Assembly: GCA_038848005.1 (NCBI GenBank)
Contig: JAWCNZ010000010.1
Span: forward strand, 1 to 47,706
DNA length: 47,706 bases
Direction of reading: 5' to 3'
From: JAWCNN01 sp038848005
Lineage (GTDB): Archaea; Thermoproteota; Bathyarchaeia; Bathyarchaeales; Bathycorpusculaceae
This document shows positions 39,569 to 47,706 of the stretch, piece by piece (the stretch's first letter is position 1; each line of letters begins with the position of its first letter). The notes under the pieces are model-generated. The model worked only from the letters and a program-made list of their open reading frames with translations. It did not search any database and was not told where the DNA came from. Made by a program: the position numbers and the translations under genes.

Positions 39569-40490
39569 TTAGGTCTTCTGGGCGTTTAATTTTGGATATT
39601 TCTTCTTCGCTTATGCATGAAATGTTTTTGCTGGATGGTTTTTGTCCTTTGGTTATGATGATTGGGTGAGCCTTTACAATCTTGCTGACGCTTACAATTT
39701 CATCGGCTCTCCTTTCCAATTTCTGTTCTTTTTCGCTTGCGACTCCGCCTATGATTCTTGTTTTACCTTCTGAAACGTTAACGATAAAGTCGAAGGGCGC
39801 CTTTTTCACAGCCACAATGTTGTAACTGGAAAATTTTTTGAAAATCTTTTGGGTGAGTTTGTTTTTGATTGTGCGTCCAGCTTGTATTAGGGGATCTTTA
39901 CGTTGCTTTTGTGATTTTTCAAATATGTTAACGGATTTCGCTACTGGAATTCCAAGAACGCATATTAGGTTGTATGCAACAGTTACTGAGGCTTTTGCCG
40001 TTCCCCTTTCATAACCGTAAATTGTTCTACGGGATATGCCCACAATATCCGCCATTTCGCCAACGGACAAACCCAACTCTTGCCTCCGCCTTTTAACGGC
40101 TTCCCAGTCGATTTCAACATAATAGCCTCCTGGGCCAGCTCGAACCAGCGGGTGAACATTGCGTAATACAAAATTTTCAAAAGTTTTCGGGTTAACAGCC
40201 AAAACATCATATCTTGAGTAAACTGTATCGTCTTCCAAAGGTTTTTCACGTGTTTTCTCGCTTATTAAAATTGAAGAGGCTGAAACGCTTTTAGCTATAA
40301 GCCTAAGCTCTTGAGAATCGCCTTGAGAAAAATTGTCAATGTCATCTTGAACTTTTACGAGGATAACCTTTTCGCCTTTTCTAGCGGCATAATCGAAACA
40401 GCTTGGTCTACAAAGGCATCTTTCAGAAACTTTAAAACCAGCTTCCCTCAACATGTCTGCTAAAGCTTTTAAAGTCTCGTTATAAGGCAT
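39558..40490 (-). CDS. Archaeal HTH transcriptional regulator (COG1395 family)
   Basis: In this 310-residue protein the N-terminal nuclease-like alpha/beta domain contains CLCRPSCFDYAARKGEKVILVKVQDDIDN. In the middle a Cro-type helix-turn-helix reads AVKRRRQELGLSVGEMADIVGISRRTIYGYERGTA. The C-terminal domain repeats a similar alpha/beta pattern. This is the family annotated as putative HTH transcriptional regulatory protein in many archaea. A minus-strand TATA-like CTTTTATATT near 40533 predicts a start at about 40506. Confidence 0.9.
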   Translation of the reverse strand: MPYNETLKALADMLREAGFKVSERCLCRPSCFDYAARKGEKVILVKVQDDIDNFSQGDSQELRLIAKSVSASSILISEKTREKPLEDDTVYSRYDVLAVNPKTFENFVLRNVHPLVRAGPGGYYVEIDWEAVKRRRQELGLSVGEMADIVGISRRTIYGYERGTAKASVTVAYNLICVLGIPVAKSVNIFEKSQKQRKDPLIQAGRTIKNKLTQKIFKKFSSYNIVAVKKAPFDFIVNVSEGKTRIIGGVASEKEQKLERRADEIVSVSKIVKAHPIIITKGQKPSSKNISCISEEEISKIKRPEDLIKL

Positions 40491-40541
40491 AGAAGCGCCA
40501 CAAAAATAACATCATTACAACGCCAAATATAAAAGTATATT

Positions 40542-41237
40542 TTAGATTTGGGCTGCAATCATGGCGTGGGCTTTGTCGTATGGTTCCAAATGCACAATTT
40601 CCTCTATGCGGAAACCCCTATCCTTTAAAACCTTAATTTCGCGTTTGTAAATTTCTGTTGGTTCTTGGGTTACGTCTATGCTTTGGGCTTTAACAGCCAG
40701 CATCACCCACCCAGAAGGTTTAAGGAATAAGTCGGCGTTGTCCGCCAAAATTTTTGCTTGTTCTGGCTGGGCTATGTCACAGTAAATGTCATCAACTTTT
40801 CCGCTGATGAAAACCGCATATTTTTCTGGAAAACGTGCATCCTCAAGTATCGGCGACATGTTAACCCTATAAGCACAAACGTTGTTGACTAGTTCGCGTA
40901 TGGCTCTCGGCGCAAACTCCACGCAATACACGTGCCCTTCCATGCCGACTATATCGGAAACGTGGCTGGCGGTTGTTCCAGAAGCCGCGCCTAAATAAAG
41001 CACTTTATGCCTAGGTTTTATTGGAACTGTTTTTAAGTTTTTGAGTATTGACGCTGCCAGCTTGCTTCTGTAGGCGTCCCAAAGGCGGTATTCAACGCCT
41101 TCATAACGCACAAGCCTTTCGCCGTAAACGCTTCTTCCAGGCGTTAAATTTTTTGTTGCCAGTCTTTGGGCACCGTCTTCGAGGGTTGCTTGGTAAACCG
41201 CTGGAAAAATGGGGTGGGGTTTAACTTTTACTTGCAC
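40542..41237 (-). CDS. flpA: Fibrillarin-like rRNA/tRNA 2'-O-methyltransferase
   Basis: This is the catalytic subunit of C/D sRNPs. The 231-residue sequence shows GERLVRYEGVEYRLWDAYRSKLAASIL, the SAM motif VLYLGAASGTTASHVSDIVG, YCVEFAPRAIRELV, DDIYCDIAQPEQA and WVMLAVKAQSIDVT, all diagnostic of fibrillarin. The GTG start lies inside the end of the Nop5 gene (17-base overlap), the usual archaeal nop5-fibrillarin order. Nop5 positions it on guide RNAs for 2'-O-methylation of rRNA and tRNA. Confidence 0.97.
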   Translation of the reverse strand: MQVKVKPHPIFPAVYQATLEDGAQRLATKNLTPGRSVYGERLVRYEGVEYRLWDAYRSKLAASILKNLKTVPIKPRHKVLYLGAASGTTASHVSDIVGMEGHVYCVEFAPRAIRELVNNVCAYRVNMSPILEDARFPEKYAVFISGKVDDIYCDIAQPEQAKILADNADLFLKPSGWVMLAVKAQSIDVTQEPTEIYKREIKVLKDRGFRIEEIVHLEPYDKAHAMIAAQI

Positions 41238-42444
41238 GTTTATGTTTCCTCCTCTTTCTGCGTTTAGGCTTTTCCGGCGTCAGCGTTGGCGTTGGCTCAG
41301 CGTATTTTTCACGTATTTCCGCCAAACGCTTTTCTATTTCAGCCTTTAATTCTTCGCCTATTTGGCGTCCTCCGAAAGCATCTATTCTTGCGGCTATTGC
41401 AAGTTTTCCAGCTAAGGCTCTGGCGATTTTTCCTCTATGCCATTTTTTGGCTTCATGCAAATAAGCGTGTTGAAAAATTATTCCGTGTTTCGGCGGTTTC
41501 GCCCCAGTTTTCAACGAGCGGAACAAGGCTTTTTCAGCCCCTAAAACTTGGATTGTGCTTGCAGGCATTTTAGCCAAATTCGTTAAACCTCCGGAAAGCG
41601 CAATTAAACGGGCTCCAAGCAACGCGCCTACAAGGGCTTTCACGTTGGGTGCAACTTCATCCATGGTTTTGTCAAGGTATTCCTCCAACGTTTGTCTCAG
41701 CTGGTACAGGCTGATTACATTTTTGCATAACAATTGGATTTGCGTAAGGTCTATTTGCGCTATGTCTGCGCCCATGGATTTTTCGGCTGTTTGGGCTATC
41801 TGCTCTGCTTTGGCTTTTGGAATGTCATACGCTTCCAATTTTTCAATTGTGAAGTTTTCTCTACTTCCAAGTTCCAACACCAAACATGCATAGGTTTCAT
41901 GTTTATCTAGCAGGCGGTCAAGCTCTGGAAAGTGGATGCCATACCATTCTCTTATACGGCTCATGAATAGGTTTAAGGTTTTATCCAAATCGTCAACTGC
42001 TTGTATGGCTTGGGCTACGAGCAAATCCCTTTTTTCAACGGCTAATTTAACCCGTAACTTGGCCATTTCCATTGTTACTTTATGAACCCAAAGGCTGAAA
42101 TCGTTTGAGTTTTGTGCAAAGCCAGTTTCAACGGCAAAGCGTGCCATGTTTGAGCGGAGAACTTCGCCTGCCCGCGAAGGCTTGAAAACTTCAACTTTAA
42201 TTTTTAACGTTTTCTGCGCTTCTTCGGCGAGGTTTGCGTTTTCAAAAACAAAAGTTTCGCAGCCCTTTCCCTTAAGCTTATTAACCAACTCCGCAAGTTC
42301 ATCCACAACTTTTCCAGATTCAATTTTGCTTAAAACTTCCGCTGTCCTTTGAGGATTTTTTGAAAACAAAACATTATCCAGCAGCCTATTTTCTTCGTCG
42401 AAAGCCAAAATGCCAAACAAACTTTCAACTATCACCGCTCTCAT
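41221..42444 (-). CDS. Nop5 (Nop56/58-like) C/D sRNP core protein
   Basis: This 407-residue protein comprises an N-terminal fibrillarin-binding domain, a coiled coil (about 115-235) and the NOP domain. The NOP domain contains GALLGARLIALSGGLTNLAKMP, TIQVLGAEKALFRSLKTG and PKHGIIFQHAYLHEAKKWHRGKIAR. It ends in a lysine/arginine-rich tail (KPKRRKRRKHKRASKS). It bridges L7Ae-bound C/D RNAs and fibrillarin. It is the first gene of the pair. Confidence 0.96.
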   Translation of the reverse strand: MRAVIVESLFGILAFDEENRLLDNVLFSKNPQRTAEVLSKIESGKVVDELAELVNKLKGKGCETFVFENANLAEEAQKTLKIKVEVFKPSRAGEVLRSNMARFAVETGFAQNSNDFSLWVHKVTMEMAKLRVKLAVEKRDLLVAQAIQAVDDLDKTLNLFMSRIREWYGIHFPELDRLLDKHETYACLVLELGSRENFTIEKLEAYDIPKAKAEQIAQTAEKSMGADIAQIDLTQIQLLCKNVISLYQLRQTLEEYLDKTMDEVAPNVKALVGALLGARLIALSGGLTNLAKMPASTIQVLGAEKALFRSLKTGAKPPKHGIIFQHAYLHEAKKWHRGKIARALAGKLAIAARIDAFGGRQIGEELKAEIEKRLAEIREKYAEPTPTLTPEKPKRRKRRKHKRASKS

Positions 42445-42649
42445 TTTACGTTCCTCCGCTGATCACCTCAATCATTTAGCTTCAACCAGATAAATAGTTG
42501 TTGCATAAAACGTAACCGTTCAAGTGTTGTCGTTTTTGGAAATTTTGCGTCGACGACGTTTAACTACAACAGCAGAGGCGGGATACCGTAAAATTGCTTG
42601 CATAAGTTTTAAGTGTTAAGAATGGAATACATAACAATTGGGGCGGAGC

Positions 42650-42880
42650 ATGAGCAGTATTAAAAGTTTAGCGGAGAGACTTAGGGCGTTGGAAACTGAA
42701 CGAAAAAATCTTCTGCTTGAAGTTGAAGAACTTAGAAAAATGGCGGATGCCCGAGCCAAAGCCCTAGAAAACGAAATAAGCATGTTAAGAGAAGAAGTAA
42801 AATCGTTAAGAATACTTCTCGGAGCCGAAGCCGAAATAAGCGAAGAAGAAACAGAATTAAGCAAGAAAAAGAAAAAATAA
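42650..42880 (+). CDS. Small coiled-coil protein with basic tail
   Basis: The ATG at 42650 has GGCGGAG just upstream; a TTG at 42638 is less likely. The 76-residue product is almost entirely heptad-like (SLAERLRALETERKNLLLEV through LENEISMLREEVKSLRILLG), then an acidic patch and a run of five lysines. It should form a parallel dimeric coiled coil. No family is recognised. It is divergent from nop5, separated by about 205 bases of DNA with no gene I can support. Confidence 0.7.
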   Translation: MSSIKSLAERLRALETERKNLLLEVEELRKMADARAKALENEISMLREEVKSLRILLGAEAEISEEETELSKKKKK

Positions 42881-43035
42881 ACTGAAACAACGTAAACGCA
42901 AATTCAAAATCGCATAAATATATTAGCTGGTAGACTTACACTGAAGTTTTAATTGTAAAAGCCTATACAAAACATAGTTTTATTTTGTTAAAGCCATAAA
43001 TAACCTTTACTGAAAGCATTCACGGTGAAAAGCCT

Positions 43036-43956
43036 TTGAGAAACAACTGTTTAGAAGTTAATTTGGCTGGTTTAAAACTTTTTAATCCCACAATGCTGGC
43101 TTCGGGAATCTTGGGCTATTCAACGCAGACGCTTAAAAGCATAGCCGACAGCGGAGCCGGCGCCGTTGTCACAAAATCCGTTGGATTAAAACCTCGAAGG
43201 GGCTATGCAAACCCAACCGTAGTGCAAACTTCCTGTGGATTAATAAACGCCATGGGACTTCCAAACCCTGGAATAGAAGAATACGCCCAAGAAATCCGCA
43301 TTGCCAAAAAAGTTTTGAAAGCGCCGTTGATTGTCAGCGTTTATGGCTATTCAAAAGAGGAGTATGCAACCGTAGCCGAAAAGGCGGTTGACGCCGGCGC
43401 CGACGCTGTTGAGCTTAATGTTTCTTGTCCACACGTCAAGGAAACAGGCATGGAAATTGGACAAAACCCAGAAAAAGTAAAAGAAATTGTTAAAAGCGTT
43501 AAATCCGTGGTTTATAAGCCAGTTTTTGTAAAGTTGTCTCCAAACGTGACGGACATAACTGAAATTGCAGAAGCCGCCGTTAAAGCCGGCGCTGACGCAT
43601 TGACAGCCATAAACACCGTTAAGGCGATGGCAATAAACCCAGAAACAGCCCTGCCGATCTTAAGCAACAAAACCGGAGGATTGTCGGGTTCAGCCATAAA
43701 ACCCATCGCCGTAAGATGCGTCTACGAAATTTATGAAAAAGTTAAAGCGCCAATCATCGGTTGCGGAGGCGTAGCCAACTGGCAAGACGCTGTGGAATTC
43801 ATGTTGGCTGGAGCCTCCGCCGTTCAAATTGGAACAGCCATAGCCACAAAAGGCTTAGGCATATTCAAAAGCGTTACAAGAGGAATAAACGCATATTTGA
43901 AAAGAAAGGGTTTCAAGAGCGTGATTGAAATTGTCGGCTTATCCCACCGCAGTTAA
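43036..43956 (+). CDS. pyrD: Dihydroorotate dehydrogenase, catalytic subunit (class 1B)
   Basis: This 306-residue FMN barrel contains ASGILGYSTQTLKS, the catalytic-cysteine loop VELNVSCPHVKETG, KLSPNVTD, NTVKAMAI and the phosphate-binding IIGCGGVANWQDA and VQIGTAI. A cysteine as catalytic base marks class 1B enzymes, which work with an electron-transfer subunit; that subunit, PyrK, follows with a 32-base overlap. It oxidises dihydroorotate to orotate in pyrimidine synthesis. The TTG start has GGTGA eight bases upstream. Confidence 0.96.
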   Translation: MRNNCLEVNLAGLKLFNPTMLASGILGYSTQTLKSIADSGAGAVVTKSVGLKPRRGYANPTVVQTSCGLINAMGLPNPGIEEYAQEIRIAKKVLKAPLIVSVYGYSKEEYATVAEKAVDAGADAVELNVSCPHVKETGMEIGQNPEKVKEIVKSVKSVVYKPVFVKLSPNVTDITEIAEAAVKAGADALTAINTVKAMAINPETALPILSNKTGGLSGSAIKPIAVRCVYEIYEKVKAPIIGCGGVANWQDAVEFMLAGASAVQIGTAIATKGLGIFKSVTRGINAYLKRKGFKSVIEIVGLSHRS

Positions 43957-44755
43957 CAAGCTTAGAATGGTACGCATTCTAAACGTGAAAGCTGAAAGTC
44001 CAACCGTTAAAATCTTCACTTTCAGAGACAAACTATGCGCAAAAGCCGTGCCTGGACAGTTTCTTATGCTTTGGATTCCAGGCGTAGACGAAATTCCATT
44101 AAGCATTTCCGACGTGGACGAGAAAGAAGTCACGGTTTCAATAGCTGTCAAATGTGTTGGCGAGGCAACCCAAGCGTTACATGGCAAGCGCGTCGGCGAC
44201 TTAATAGGCGTGCGTGGACCCTTCGGAAAGGGCTTCACGTTAACGAATGGAAAGGTTTTGGTTGTCGGCGGCGGAATAGGCGTTGCTCCGCTTTTGTTTT
44301 TGGCGAAAAAGTTGGCGTTTGAAGGGGCGAAAATTGTTTTGGTGGTTGGCGCAAAAACAAAAGATGAGTTGCTGTTTCTAAATCAGTTTGAAGGGTTGTG
44401 TGAAGCAAAAAGCATTTTCACGGCAACTGAAGACGGCACATGCGGATTTAAGGGTTTAGCCTCCACACTTACAGAAAAACTTTTAGCCAAAGAAAAGTTC
44501 GCCATGGTTTACGCTTGTGGACCAGAACCGTTAATTCGAAAAGTTTTCGAACTAGCTGAAAAAACTGAAACGCCTTTCGAAGCAAGTTTGGAAAGGCTAA
44601 TGCGATGCGCTATAGGCTTATGCGGAACATGCACCGTAGGCAGGTACCGCGTCTGCAAAGACGGACCAGTATTCACGGCAAACCAGTTAAAGGAAGTTAA
44701 AGATGAATTTGGAATTTGGAAACGTGACTTTGATGGAAGAAAAATTTCCGTGTAA
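43925..44755 (+). CDS. pyrK: Dihydroorotate dehydrogenase electron-transfer subunit
   Basis: PyrK carries electrons from PyrD to NAD through FAD and a 2Fe-2S cluster. The FAD-binding part contains PGQFLMLWIPGVDEIPLSIS; the NAD part is VLVVGGGIGVAPLLFLAKKL and YACGPEPLIRK; the cluster cysteines are in MRCAIGLCGTCTVG and RVC. The frame starts at TTG 43925 inside pyrD; an ATG at 43967 would drop 14 residues. The long overlap suggests tight coupling with pyrD. Confidence 0.94.
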   Translation: MKLSAYPTAVNKLRMVRILNVKAESPTVKIFTFRDKLCAKAVPGQFLMLWIPGVDEIPLSISDVDEKEVTVSIAVKCVGEATQALHGKRVGDLIGVRGPFGKGFTLTNGKVLVVGGGIGVAPLLFLAKKLAFEGAKIVLVVGAKTKDELLFLNQFEGLCEAKSIFTATEDGTCGFKGLASTLTEKLLAKEKFAMVYACGPEPLIRKVFELAEKTETPFEASLERLMRCAIGLCGTCTVGRYRVCKDGPVFTANQLKEVKDEFGIWKRDFDGRKISV

Positions 44756-44767
44756 GGAAGGTTTGTT

Positions 44768-45001
44768 ATGGTTTTGGTTCGAAAGATGATTGTTGAAGAC
44801 GCTGAGTTTTCGGCGAAAGTTTCTGTTGAAACAATGAGTGACATGTGGAATCGCTTTGAAAAAGATTACTACCCAAAGAAAGCATTAGATTTTGATTCAG
44901 CATTAACTCTCTATTTCAAAGTTGGATTTGTGCCAAAAGCCTACCTACACAAGGAATTGTGTGGAATAGACTTCATAAAAATGAGTAAATGGCGTAAATG
45001 A
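44768..45001 (+). pseudogene. GNAT acetyltransferase with internal deletion
   Basis: The first 43 residues (VLVRKMIVEDAEFSAKVSVE and on to ALDFD) look like the start of a GNAT acetyltransferase. The last 33 residues (SALTLYFKVGFVPKAYLHKE and on to MSKW) look like its C-terminal end. The 60-70 residues between them, including the acetyl-CoA-binding RxxGxG/A segment, are missing. The reading frame was kept, so the product may still be translated (AAGGAAGG site upstream), but it cannot bind acetyl-CoA normally. Confidence 0.75.
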
Positions 45002-45011
45002 CAATTCAAAA

Positions 45012-45020
45012 AGGTTATAT
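45012..45020 (+). promoter_or_regulatory. TATA box of ileS
   Basis: AGGTTATAT predicts transcription from about 45043, leaving a leader of about 25 bases before the GTG at 45068. A small hairpin (GTGGC-TGAC-GCCAC, 45021-45034) lies just after the TATA element. Confidence 0.4.
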
Positions 45021-45067
45021 GTGGCTGACGCCACTTCTGTGTATTTGCGGGTGCAACGTGATGAAAG

Positions 45068-47706
45068 GTGACCGCCAAATTTAACGCTGACTCTGAAAAA
45101 TGGCTTATGACGGATTACCGCCCGCTTGAAATCGAAAGGGAAATCCGCCTTTTCTGGGAGAAAAACCAAATACAAAAGAAACTAGAGGCTTATAGAGAAA
45201 AAAACAACGTTGGCTTGCTTGGCTTTGTTGAAGGACCGCCTACGCTGAACGGTGTACCACATGTTGGACACGCACGTGGGCGCGTCATAAAGGATTTGCG
45301 TTATCGCTGGAAAACAATGCAGGGCTTTTACATGCCTTTTTGGGCTGGATGGGACTGTCAAGGCTTGCCCGTGGAATTGGAAGTTGAAAAAATTTTAGGC
45401 GTAAAAAACAAGCGTGAGCTGTTGGAGCGCGTCGGCGAAGAACGTTTTATAGAAGAATGTAAAAGGACTATTATGCGGTACCACAGCGAATGGATTGAAG
45501 CCGACCGTAAACTCGGCATTTTCATAAACCAAGAAAAGGCTTACTGGACATATAAGGACGAGTACATAGAAAGGGAATGGCAATATTTAAAACGCGCTTG
45601 GGAGCAAGGGCTGCTGGAGGAGGGCTACTACGTGGTTGCCTATTGCCCAGGCTGCCAAACAAGCCTCAGCAGCGCCGAAGTCGGCTATGAGGGCTCTTAC
45701 AAAGAAGTTGAAGACCCATCGTTGTTTTTCAAATTTAAGGTTGCCGATAGTCAAAATGAATACTTCCTCGTTTGGACAACAATGCCCTTCACGATAGTGA
45801 CGGATACGCTTTTGGCTGTGCATCCAGAAGCCGAATACGCAAAAATCAAGGTTGGCGATGAAATTTGGATAATGGTGAAACAACGTGTAGAACCAGTCAT
45901 GCAGGAGTTGGGCATAGAAAAATATGAGGTTGTAGGCGTAGTAACGGGCAAAAACCTCGAAGGCACAAAATACGAATACCCATTAAAGGATTTAATTCCG
46001 AGACAGGCGGAATTGGAAAGCGTGCATAAACTGGTGCACACTGTGGTCTGCGAGGATTTTGTTGATGTGAACACGGCTACTGGCGTTGTGCATCAGTCGC
46101 CTGGAAACGGTGAAGAAGACTTTTTCGCTGCGCAGAAACGCGGCGTTCCAATTTTTGCGCCTTTCGACGACGAAGTTAAATTTACGGCTGAGGCTGGAGC
46201 CTTCAGGGGCATATTTGCCAGAGACGCTGACCAGATGGTTATTGAAGAACTTCGCAGAAGAGGATTGCTTGTTAAGGCCGAAACTATAAAGCATGAATAT
46301 CCCACTTGTTGGCGTTCACACCACAAGATTGTTTGGCTTGCGAGGAGAGAATACTTCGTGAGAACGGACAAAATAAACAGTAAAGTTTTGGAAGCAGCTG
46401 AAAAAGTGGAAACGTTTTTTGAAGGTCCAAAAAACCGTTTCATCTCATTTTTGAAAGAGGGCAAGCCATGGTGCATATCACGTGAACGAGTTTGGGGCAC
46501 ACCTCTGCCCATATGGAAATGCGAAAGATGCGGGGCGAAAACGTTTGTGGCAAGCAAAAAAGAGCTTTTAGAAAAAGCCGTGGAAAAACCAGAAGGCTAC
46601 TTTGAACTTCATAAGCCGTGGATTGACCGCATAACCATAAAATGCGAAAAATGCGGGGGCACAATGCGCCGTGAACCATATGTTTTGGATACTTGGCATA
46701 ACAGTGGGGCTTCGCCATACGCTAGGTTTACGGATGAAGAGTTTGCGAAGTACGTGCCAGTTGACTTCTTAACTGAGGGGATAGACCAAACACGTGGATG
46801 GGCGAATTCGCTTCTTTTGGAACACGTCATTTTAACTGGAAGGGCTGAAGCTCCCTACAAGGCTTTTCTGTTTCAAGGTTTAGCCCAAGATGCAAAGGGC
46901 AGAAAAATGAGCAAAAGCCTGGGAAACGTTATAGAAGTTAACAAGCTATTAAAAGAGTATTCGGCGGATATTTGCAGGTTTTATATGCTTAGGAAATGCG
47001 GTCCAGTTGACTTCATAAACTTTGACGTTCAAGAGTTGAACCGCCGCCCATACCAAGTGCTTTCAACAGTTTACCACCTAAATAGGTTTTTGATGCAAAA
47101 TGCCGAATACGACGGGTTTAACCCGCAAACAAACACTTTAGAATTGGCAATAAGGGAAAAACAACTTAAAAGTCCAGATTTTTGGTTGCTTTCAACCCTT
47201 CAATCCGTCATAGAAGAATACACGGTTAAACTGGAAAAATGTGAATTTAACTTCGCTTTAACAGCCCTAGAAAATTACATAATAGAAAATTTGAGTAGGC
47301 TTTATGTTCCAATGGTTAGGCGGGAATTATGGACGGACAATCCGGAAACCCTAAACAGAAGATTGGCAATATACGCTGTTCTCTGGCATGTCCTAAAAAC
47401 AGTTACGTTACTCCTTAATCCCATTACACCTTTTCTAAGTGAAGAGTTATACCAAAAAGTTTATAGAAAGCTTGACTCCACACTGCCCGAATCAGTAAAC
47501 TTTGAAAGCTGGCCCAAACCAGACATGAACTTGCGAAACAAAACTTTGGAAGAGGACTTTCAATTGTTGTTTAAGTGTGTGTCGCTGGTTTATTCGGCTA
47601 GGCAAACAGCCAAAATAAAAAGGCGGTGGCCCCTCCGCAAAGCGGTTGTTATGGCTTCTGAAAGAGTCTGCAAAGCCCTAAAAAATCTTGAGGAACTGTT
47701 CCTTGA
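45068..47706 (+). CDS. ileS: Isoleucyl-tRNA synthetase, truncated by the window end
   Basis: This large class I synthetase has 879 codons seen and no stop before the window ends. The N-terminal part contains EGPPTLNGVPHVGHARGR (HIGH motif as HVGH) and GWDCQGLPVELEVEK, specific to IleRS. The CP1 editing domain runs through the middle (VWTTMPFTIVTDTLLAVHP, TGVVHQSPGNGEEDF). ERVWGTPLPIWKCERCG and EKCGG form a zinc knuckle, and GRKMSKSLGNV is the KMSKS loop. The anticodon domain begins after about 690. The first start after an in-frame stop at 45062 is this GTG. Confidence 0.95.
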   Translation, partial: MTAKFNADSEKWLMTDYRPLEIEREIRLFWEKNQIQKKLEAYREKNNVGLLGFVEGPPTLNGVPHVGHARGRVIKDLRYRWKTMQGFYMPFWAGWDCQGLPVELEVEKILGVKNKRELLERVGEERFIEECKRTIMRYHSEWIEADRKLGIFINQEKAYWTYKDEYIEREWQYLKRAWEQGLLEEGYYVVAYCPGCQTSLSSAEVGYEGSYKEVEDPSLFFKFKVADSQNEYFLVWTTMPFTIVTDTLLAVHPEAEYAKIKVGDEIWIMVKQRVEPVMQELGIEKYEVVGVVTGKNLEGTKYEYPLKDLIPRQAELESVHKLVHTVVCEDFVDVNTATGVVHQSPGNGEEDFFAAQKRGVPIFAPFDDEVKFTAEAGAFRGIFARDADQMVIEELRRRGLLVKAETIKHEYPTCWRSHHKIVWLARREYFVRTDKINSKVLEAAEKVETFFEGPKNRFISFLKEGKPWCISRERVWGTPLPIWKCERCGAKTFVASKKELLEKAVEKPEGYFELHKPWIDRITIKCEKCGGTMRREPYVLDTWHNSGASPYARFTDEEFAKYVPVDFLTEGIDQTRGWANSLLLEHVILTGRAEAPYKAFLFQGLAQDAKGRKMSKSLGNVIEVNKLLKEYSADICRFYMLRKCGPVDFINFDVQELNRRPYQVLSTVYHLNRFLMQNAEYDGFNPQTNTLELAIREKQLKSPDFWLLSTLQSVIEEYTVKLEKCEFNFALTALENYIIENLSRLYVPMVRRELWTDNPETLNRRLAIYAVLWHVLKTVTLLLNPITPFLSEELYQKVYRKLDSTLPESVNFESWPKPDMNLRNKTLEEDFQLLFKCVSLVYSARQTAKIKRRWPLRKAVVMASERVCKALKNLEELFL

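Noticed and set aside
42530..42622. Short arginine-rich frame and CGTCGACG palindrome in the spacer between nop5 and the coiled-coil gene.
   Set aside because: No ribosome site and no recognisable protein; the palindrome is only 8 bases.
1..47706. Search for tRNA genes, rRNA, CRISPR arrays and insertion sequences.
   Set aside because: No T-loop-like GTTCRANNC cloverleaf context, no regularly spaced repeats and no transposase with terminal repeats were seen in the spacers.

Overview
This window reads as a compact chromosomal segment of an archaeon, most likely a member of the Bathyarchaeia (MCG) or a close TACK relative. The archaeal assignment is firm. It rests on Nop5 and fibrillarin, ribosomal protein eL33 (L35Ae), archaeal TrmI, Trm1 and RNase HII, a free-standing EF-Tu domain II protein, a ribbon-helix-helix/FtsZ pair, TATA-box promoters with very short leaders, and many TTG and GTG starts chosen by GGAGG/GGTGA ribosome sites. 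The narrower placement is inference from gene content. I found no rRNA, tRNA, CRISPR array or intact mobile element.

Layout. 1-2.5 kb: the end of an ABC ATPase, its FtsX-type permease, and eL33. 2.7-5.6 kb: a MobA-like nucleotidyltransferase, a tiny CxxC protein, a MinD-like ATPase with a coiled-coil winged-helix partner, and two small proteins. 5.8-7.2 kb: a secreted pair, a short exported protein and an archaemetzincin-like metalloprotease, behind a perfect GC-rich palindrome. 7.7-10.5 kb: a serine-biosynthesis locus (class V aminotransferase; SerB and SerA in one reading frame, with a frameshift at the SerB start). 10.6-15.8 kb: TrmI, two membrane or exported proteins, an NfeD-like/SPFH/single-TM operon, and an RNase J-type nuclease. 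15.8-18.8 kb: a large protein with a kinase-like C-terminus, then a divergent winged-helix operon with two unrecognised proteins. 18.8-23.5 kb: an MtaD-type deaminase, an isoprenylcysteine-methyltransferase-like membrane protein, and an exported pair made of a putative clan CD cysteine peptidase with a dockerin-like module and a membrane-anchored partner.

23.6-28.2 kb is the most unusual region. It holds two divergent PadR regulators, a divergent polyprenyl synthase, a possible 33-residue peptide, an MFS transporter and a radical SAM/SPASM enzyme of the archaeal peptide-modifying (AF1577) type. Together they look like a candidate modified-peptide (RiPP-like) locus. 28.2-30.3 kb is an ArsR/thioredoxin/ArsP permease/ferredoxin cassette with a shared bidirectional palindromic control site.

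30.4-47.7 kb is mostly housekeeping: an e-MtaB-type tRNA methylthiotransferase, an RHH regulator with FtsZ, a PHP phosphoesterase, MetRS, Trm1, THEP1 NTPase, RNase HII, a COG1395 HTH regulator, fibrillarin/Nop5, a coiled-coil protein, PyrD/PyrK, a broken GNAT acetyltransferase and IleRS (cut by the window end). Gene ends often overlap by 4-21 bases, in both co-directional and convergent pairs. Regulators commonly sit next to short palindromes or tandem repeats that are good operator candidates.
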